DNA from: JBFHES01 sp041584015
GTDB lineage: Bacteria > Bacteroidota > Bacteroidia > Bacteroidales > M50B96
Direction: 5' to 3'
Assembly (NCBI GenBank): GCA_041584015.1
Contig: JBFHES010000162.1
Location: 1 to 10,938 of the forward strand
DNA length: 10,938 nt
Shown: piece by piece, positions 7,493 to 10,938 of the stretch
Numbering within the stretch: position 1 is the stretch's first letter
Layout: the number at the start of each line of letters is the position of its first letter
The notes under the pieces: model-generated
Databases searched by the model: none
Seen by the model: only the letters and a program-made list of their open reading frames with translations
Told to the model about the DNA's origin: nothing
Made by a program: the position numbers and the translations under genes

Positions 7493-7514
7493 TTGATAAA
7501 GTTGTCTTTATCAA
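7493..7514. promoter_or_regulatory. Perfect inverted repeat in the helicase promoter region
   Basis: TTGATAAAG (7493-7501) and CTTTATCAA (7506-7514) form a perfect 9-bp inverted repeat around a 4-nt spacer. Its centre lies about 21 nt upstream of the helicase -7 box, where the -33 element is expected. This fits an operator or activator site. It could instead be a weak AT-rich terminator of the DUF2279 gene, since TTTATT follows the stem on the minus strand, but the stem has only two G-C pairs and starts 61 nt past that stop. Confidence 0.4.
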
Positions 7515-7575
7515 AATTAAGCGATGAACTGAATCTGGTTATTCTTAACTTTAAACCCAGTTAAAAAGGCAATTG

Positions 7576-8484
7576 TTAAAAATACAGCGGCTGCATTTTA
7601 AATCCATCAATACGATTGTATTCCATGGCAGGGAACGGAACCTTAAGAATATTGATTACTCTGAAAACCTTTCTTAACCATTTTCGCTTTGTGGGAATTT
7701 TAGTGAAGTTCACGTCCAGTGAGAAGAGAACCTGTCGATGTCGTTCCAGTTTTGGAAATGGCTTGCCGTTGTACCATTGTGGATTATCAAATTCATAAAT
7801 CATACCGTTGGCACTGTATCCAACTGCCAGGTTAAGCCAATCAGGCACTTGCTCTATTCCTGTTAAAGATTTAATGCCGCCCGATAACCAATACGTATGA
7901 GCGTTATAATCAAGGAAGAAACTTTCAGCAAGAGTTTCGCCTAAGTGTGCATGTAAATCGGGGTAAATGCTTGGCGCATAAGAGAACTTCATTAAAACAA
8001 GCTGATCGTCGAATAAGGCTTCCTGAGAAACAAAGAGCAGCGACCCAAATGTATTGGCGGCCATGTCGCTCCATGAGAATCCCCAGCCTGCATACATGCC
8101 ATCGAAAAATTCTATTGGTGTTTGAAAAATAAGACCAATTGGGCCTCCGTACAATAGGGATCTTCTTTTATCTAATCCGGCCCAGCGCAACGCATAATAG
8201 GCGGCATAACTTTCGCGATAAGCACCGAAGGCGTGACCACATTTATCCATTTGTAGGTAGCCTTTAGAATCATTGTAATAATGAAACGGAACACGCTCAT
8301 GATCCTTATACCAGACGAAACTCAGGTAGGATAATCCAGCGGCATAAGCACCAATCTCTGTACCAAGGGTCAATCCCAAACGCTGTTTGTTTAAGGTATC
8401 CGGATAGCTTTGCGTAAAACTTGGTTGCGCTGTTCCTGAAAGCATGCATAGTGTTAAAACAAGAACAAGTATTGCTTTTTTCAT
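7576..8484 (-). CDS. DUF2279 family secreted protein
   Basis: This 302-residue protein resembles DUF2279, a Bacteroidota-rich family of unknown function. A signal peptide is visible (MKKAILVLVLTLCMLSGTAQ, residues 1-20), with a likely cut after GTAQ. The conserved pattern is DKCGH (80-84), IEFFDGMYAGWGFSWSD (124-140) and MAANTFG (141-147), whose spaced polar residues in hydrophobic helices recall VanZ/YfiM-type envelope proteins. Several helices in 35-165 could lie in or on a membrane. The C-terminal half is rich in aromatic residues and alternating strands (QVLFSLDVNFTKI, 251-263), which would also suit an outer-membrane location. It ends at YF, a terminal Phe as in many outer-membrane barrel proteins. 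Cys13 lies within the hydrophobic core and is not a convincing lipobox. No role can be assigned. It is divergent from the PAS gene, with a 207-nt shared control region. Confidence 0.75.
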   Translation of the reverse strand: MKKAILVLVLTLCMLSGTAQPSFTQSYPDTLNKQRLGLTLGTEIGAYAAGLSYLSFVWYKDHERVPFHYYNDSKGYLQMDKCGHAFGAYRESYAAYYALRWAGLDKRRSLLYGGPIGLIFQTPIEFFDGMYAGWGFSWSDMAANTFGSLLFVSQEALFDDQLVLMKFSYAPSIYPDLHAHLGETLAESFFLDYNAHTYWLSGGIKSLTGIEQVPDWLNLAVGYSANGMIYEFDNPQWYNGKPFPKLERHRQVLFSLDVNFTKIPTKRKWLRKVFRVINILKVPFPAMEYNRIDGFKMQPLYF

Positions 8485-8518
8485 TCTACAAGATTAATAC
8501 ATAAAGTTATTTATTTTA

Positions 8519-8545
8519 TAATTGTGTAAGCGCCGAACAGTAAGC
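8519..8545. promoter_or_regulatory. Copy A of a 26-27-nt motif shared with 10846-10871
   Basis: This stretch runs TAATTGT-G-TAAGC-G-CCGAACA-G-TAAGC, and 23 of 27 aligned columns match the copy at 10846-10871. It lies 35-61 nt upstream of the DUF2279 ATG. Within it GTAAGCG also occurs as a direct repeat (8526-8532 and 8540-8546, period 14). It could be a shared regulator site, a dispersed repeat or chance. Confidence 0.3.
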
Positions 8546-8581
8546 GTTTCTTATCTTTTTATTTGTGTGGTAATAATGTTT

Positions 8582-8622
8582 ACAGTAACTGTTTGATATT
8601 CTACTATAAAAACATATTTTTA
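8582..8622 (+). promoter_or_regulatory. Candidate promoter and inverted repeat for the PAS gene
   Basis: TTTG (8592-8595) is followed after 19 nt by TATTTTTA (8615-8622), which fits TTTG-N19-TAnnTTTG except for the last base. The implied leader is about 60 nt. ACAGT-A-ACTGT (8582-8592) is an inverted repeat touching the -33 box, as an operator might. A second -7-like box, TACCTCTG, occurs at 8621-8628 but is less well spaced. Confidence 0.4.
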
Positions 8623-8691
8623 CCTCTGTAAAGCGCAATGACCCCACGTTAGATTTTAATTGAAATTCAATATCCAATATTGGCTTATATT

Positions 8692-9717
8692 ATGAAGCAG
8701 GATTACTCTAAGTATACAAAAGAACAGCTTTTGCAGGAGCTCAACAACCTACATGCCAGGTTGGAAACTGTTGAAAAATCTGCTCAGGAAATAAATGAGA
8801 TTAGAGAAGCGCTTGATGACAGTGAGCAAAAGTATAAGGCCTTGTATGATAATGCCCCATTACCCTATCAATCACTCAATGAAGATGGTTCGTTTCGGGA
8901 TGTAAACCCTGCTTGGCTGGATACGCTGGGTTATCAACGAGAAGAAGTTATTGGTAAGTTTTATAAGGACTTTCTGCATCCGGAATGGCAAAAACATTTT
9001 GAAAAGAATTTCCCTGCTTTTAAAAAGCGCGGGTATGTGCATGATGTAAACTTTAGGATACGTCATAAGCAAGGTAATTATCTGGAAATTTCATTTGAAG
9101 GCTGTATTGGTTATAATACCGACGGAAGTGTTAGACAAACTTATTGTGTTTTTCAGGACATAACAGAAAGAAAGAAGGCTGAACGTGCACTGCAAGAAAG
9201 TGAACAAAGGTTTTCAACTACATTTAACGAAAGTCCGATTGCCTCTTCATTGTCCCGACTTTCCGATAGTAAATATAGTGTGGTTAATAATGCGTGGTGC
9301 GAATTCGTGGGTTTTTCAAGAGAAGAAGCGTTAGAGTCGTCGGCGCAAGAATTGAATATTATTTCGGAAGCCACTGCCATAGAAATGAAAAATGTTTTTA
9401 TTGCTCATGGCAAAATTAAAGACTTTGAATCATCCATACGAATAAAGAATGGAGAAGTGAGAAACGTTTTATCGTCTGTGGTGCTTATACAAATTGAAGG
9501 AGAACAGTATGCTTTAAATCAAATTGTAAACCAAACAGAACAAAAGCAGGCTGCTGAAAAACTAAATGATTATCAAAATAAACTCGAAGACTTGGTAAAA
9601 GAAAGAACCAAGGAGCTGGAGGAAAAAAACCAGGAGTTAGAACGCTTAAACAATCTTTTCGTCGGACGTGAATTCAGGATTAAGGAATTGCGAGAGAAAT
9701 TAAAAAAGAATGGTTAG
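8692..9717 (+). CDS. Double PAS-domain protein with coiled coil and no output domain
   Basis: This is a cytoplasmic 341-residue sensory protein with no signal peptide or membrane segment. A helical lead (1-43) opens with KYTKEQLLQEL. PAS 1 covers about 44-157 (YKALYDNAPLPY; DVNPAWLDTLGYQREEVIG) with the PAC-like end YCVFQDITERKKAE. PAS 2 covers about 170-284 (RFSTTFNESPIA; VNNAWCEFVGFSREEAL) and ends NQIVNQTEQKQAAE. A coiled coil follows (about 285-320), then the tail LNNLFVGREFRIKELREKL. In sensor kinases these tails lead into a HisKA/HATPase transmitter, but here a TAG stop ends the protein before any such domain. It may therefore work by binding a partner. No cofactor can be assigned to either PAS domain. 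I chose the ATG at 8692-8694 over the TTG at 8680. The gene converges on the zinc-ribbon gene. Confidence 0.9.
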   Translation: MKQDYSKYTKEQLLQELNNLHARLETVEKSAQEINEIREALDDSEQKYKALYDNAPLPYQSLNEDGSFRDVNPAWLDTLGYQREEVIGKFYKDFLHPEWQKHFEKNFPAFKKRGYVHDVNFRIRHKQGNYLEISFEGCIGYNTDGSVRQTYCVFQDITERKKAERALQESEQRFSTTFNESPIASSLSRLSDSKYSVVNNAWCEFVGFSREEALESSAQELNIISEATAIEMKNVFIAHGKIKDFESSIRIKNGEVRNVLSSVVLIQIEGEQYALNQIVNQTEQKQAAEKLNDYQNKLEDLVKERTKELEEKNQELERLNNLFVGREFRIKELREKLKKNG

Positions 9718-9722
9718 ATATT

Positions 9723-10097
9723 CTAAGCTTTCGTTCGATTGCTATCATAGTACAGTTCGTTAAATGCTCGTTCTTTATATTGCTGCATTTTTCGTGTTTT
9801 GGCAATAGTGATAATCGGTATGCCAAAGGAAGCAAAGGCAAATAGTCCATATTCCCAAAGCCAGATTGTTAGGGAGGCTGCAAAAAGAATCAGAATGAAG
9901 GAGGTAATAATAATGGGCCTTTTACTTTGTGTTGCAACTACGTCATCTACATGAATATTCATTCGTTCGCCACATGCAGTGCATCTAAGCTCGAACTGAG
10001 CACCATCTCTTTTTGCTAAATCAAGCCGTGTTTCAACAAATGTCGATTTTATTGCAATCTGGGCATTACACCTTGTGCAGTGTGTATATAGTTTCAT
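9723..10097 (-). CDS. Small zinc-ribbon membrane protein
   Basis: This 124-residue protein has two CxxC knuckles, C7-x-x-C10 and C39-x-x-C42, spaced as in a zinc ribbon. Two hydrophobic segments follow (about 61-81 and 84-99) and then a charged tail. The expected layout is an N-terminal metal-binding domain and a hairpin of membrane helices. The family is not recognised and no enzymatic motif is visible. Its ATG lies 21 nt after the racemase stop on the same strand, so the two genes are probably co-transcribed, with the racemase first. The stop lies 5 nt from the stop of the oppositely directed PAS gene, leaving no room for a terminator between them. The function is unknown; regulation or assembly of a membrane complex is one possible use of such domains, but this is inference. 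Confidence 0.75.
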   Translation of the reverse strand: MKLYTHCTRCNAQIAIKSTFVETRLDLAKRDGAQFELRCTACGERMNIHVDDVVATQSKRPIIITSFILILFAASLTIWLWEYGLFAFASFGIPIITIAKTRKMQQYKERAFNELYYDSNRTKA

Positions 10098-10118
10098 TGT
10101 ACCGTTACATGAAAAATG

Positions 10119-10814
10119 TTATTCCTCTAAAGCCCACTCAACGGCTTTCTCTGCATGAATTCTAGTGGTATCGAATGTTGGAATATTTACATCAGCATCA
10201 GAAATAAGTAGAGGTATTTCAGTACATCCAAGAATTACGCCTTGGGCACCTTCTTGCTCTAGTCTATTAATGATTGTCTTGTAAATCTCACGCGATTCGT
10301 CATTAATGTCACCTTGCACCAATTCCTTATAAATGATGTTGTGAATCAAATCCATTTCTTCATCATTTGGAACCAGAACTTCAATTTCAAAAATGTCATT
10401 TAGAAATTGCTTGTAGAAGTCTTTCTCCATTGTGAATCTGGTTCCAAGCAAGGCAACTTTAGAAATTGATTTTTCAACAATGGCTTGACCTGTTGCATCG
10501 GCAATGTGTAGGAACGGAATGTTTATGCTTTCCAGAATGGCAGGGGCGCATAAATGCATGGTATTGGTGCAAAGTACGATTATGTCGGCTCCGGCGGCCT
10601 CTAATTGTTTGGCAGCTGCAACCATATGCTTGTCGAGTGTCTCCCAGTTGCCTTCATGTTGTAGTTTTACAATTTCATCAAAATCAACAGTAAGCATTAT
10701 GCTTTGGCAGGAATGAAAACCTCCCAACATTTCTTTAACTTTCCTATTTACCAATTTGTAATATTCAGTTGAAGATTCCCAACTCATACCTCCGATTAGT
10801 CCAATGGTTTTCAT
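10119..10814 (-). CDS. Aspartate/glutamate racemase family protein, YgeA-like
   Basis: This 231-residue cofactor-independent racemase of the Asp/Glu racemase superfamily interconverts L- and D-amino acids, probably Asp, Glu or related ones, in the cytoplasm. Motifs seen are GLIGGMSWESSTEYY (5-19), LCTNTMH (81-87) and GCTEI (196-200). Cys197 is the conserved second catalytic cysteine. At the first catalytic site, Cys-Asn-Thr-x-His in the two-cysteine enzymes, the sequence reads T83-N84-T85-M86-H87, so Thr83 takes the place of Cys, with Cys82 just before it. From memory, E. coli YgeA has the same Thr/Cys pair and a one-sided preference for L substrates. The length is normal for the family. The ATG at 10812-10814 is preferred to the in-frame GTG at 10818-10820, because MKTIGLIGG is the usual beginning. 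It is followed by the zinc-ribbon gene. Confidence 0.9.
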   Translation of the reverse strand: MKTIGLIGGMSWESSTEYYKLVNRKVKEMLGGFHSCQSIMLTVDFDEIVKLQHEGNWETLDKHMVAAAKQLEAAGADIIVLCTNTMHLCAPAILESINIPFLHIADATGQAIVEKSISKVALLGTRFTMEKDFYKQFLNDIFEIEVLVPNDEEMDLIHNIIYKELVQGDINDESREIYKTIINRLEQEGAQGVILGCTEIPLLISDADVNIPTFDTTRIHAEKAVEWALEE

Positions 10815-10845
10815 ATTCACGTGTTATTTATGGCTCAATAAATTG

Positions 10846-10871
10846 TAATTGTTTATGCCCGAACAATAAGC
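10846..10871. promoter_or_regulatory. Copy B of the shared motif, upstream of the racemase
   Basis: The sequence TAATTGT-T-TATGC-CCGAACA-A-TAAGC matches copy A at 8519-8545 in 23 of 27 aligned columns, with one single-base gap. It lies 32-57 nt before the racemase ATG, close to the distance seen for DUF2279, and in the same orientation relative to the gene. It would overlap or follow the start site predicted from the -7 box at 10875-10882. Confidence 0.3.
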
Positions 10872-10874
10872 TCT

Positions 10875-10882
10875 CAAAAGTA
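10875..10882 (-). promoter_or_regulatory. -7 box upstream of the racemase operon
   Basis: On the minus strand TACTTTTG matches TAnnTTTG at every fixed base. It is 60 nt before the ATG, giving a leader of about 50 nt. No TTTG is seen at the usual upstream spacing. That region (10883-10912) instead holds short inverted repeats (AACTA/TAGTT, and ACTAAT with ATTAGT). The window ends before any upstream gene. Confidence 0.45.
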
Positions 10883-10938
10883 AAACTAATTTCTAGTTAT
10901 TTCTTTATTAGTGGGTTTGAGTTGTGGCGCAATAAAAA

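Noticed and set aside
7545..7564. TTAACT/AGTTAA inverted repeat as a terminator for the DUF2279 gene
   Set aside because: It has only six pairs, nearly all A-T, and no U-run after it on the minus strand, so no convincing terminator was found there.
8680..8691. In-frame TTG start extending the PAS protein by four residues
   Set aside because: An ATG four codons later begins a natural N-terminus, and no ribosome-binding signal favours the TTG.
10815..10820. In-frame GTG start extending the racemase by two residues
   Set aside because: The ATG at 10812-10814 gives MKTIGLIGG, the usual start of the family.
1..10938. CRISPR arrays, tRNA/rRNA genes, insertion sequences or a defence island
   Set aside because: No regularly spaced repeats, cloverleaf-like segments, transposase motifs or known defence domains were seen on either strand.

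Overview
The window looks like chromosomal DNA from a member of the Bacteroidota, probably an environmental or marine Bacteroidales/Marinilabiliales-type organism. Four things suggest this: a long GH92 alpha-mannosidase with add-on carbohydrate-binding modules, a DUF2279 secreted protein, moderately AT-rich DNA with almost no Shine-Dalgarno sequences, and several upstream boxes that match the Bacteroidota sigma-ABfr -7 consensus (TAnnTTTG). This placement is inference from family content. There is no rRNA, tRNA, CRISPR array, transposase or phage gene, and the region reads as ordinary core/accessory chromosome.

Layout. (1) 2-2773, plus strand: the 3' part of a GH92 alpha-mannosidase gene, cut by the left edge and closed by a clear hairpin terminator. 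(2) 2774-2921: convergent intergenic region with three hairpins. (3) 2922-6030, minus strand: a SulP anion transporter with a STAS domain, then a small unrecognised membrane or secreted protein, then a secreted protein that is essentially the periplasmic P1 domain of SecD with no membrane part. (4) 6124-7514, minus strand: a RhlE-like DEAD-box RNA helicase with its own terminator, -7 box and a perfect inverted repeat in the -33 region. (5) 7576-8484, minus strand: a DUF2279 family protein. (6) 8485-8691: divergent control region. (7) 8692-9717, plus strand: a PAS-PAS-coiled-coil protein without any kinase, cyclase or DNA-binding output domain. (8) 9723-10814, minus strand: a probable two-gene operon of a YgeA-like aspartate/glutamate racemase and a small zinc-ribbon membrane protein, which meets the PAS gene tail-to-tail with only 5 nt between. 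(9) 10815-10938: the racemase control region.

The genes do not form one obvious pathway. GH92 is glycan degradation (mannan or N-glycan trimming), SulP is inorganic anion uptake, the helicase acts in RNA metabolism, the PAS protein in sensing, and the racemase in D/L amino-acid metabolism. I found no convincing new multi-gene system. The points most worth checking are the orphan SecD-P1 protein beside SulP, the PAS protein without output, the racemase with a Thr/Cys rather than Cys/Cys active-site pair, and two similar 26-27-nt motifs placed alike upstream of two genes.
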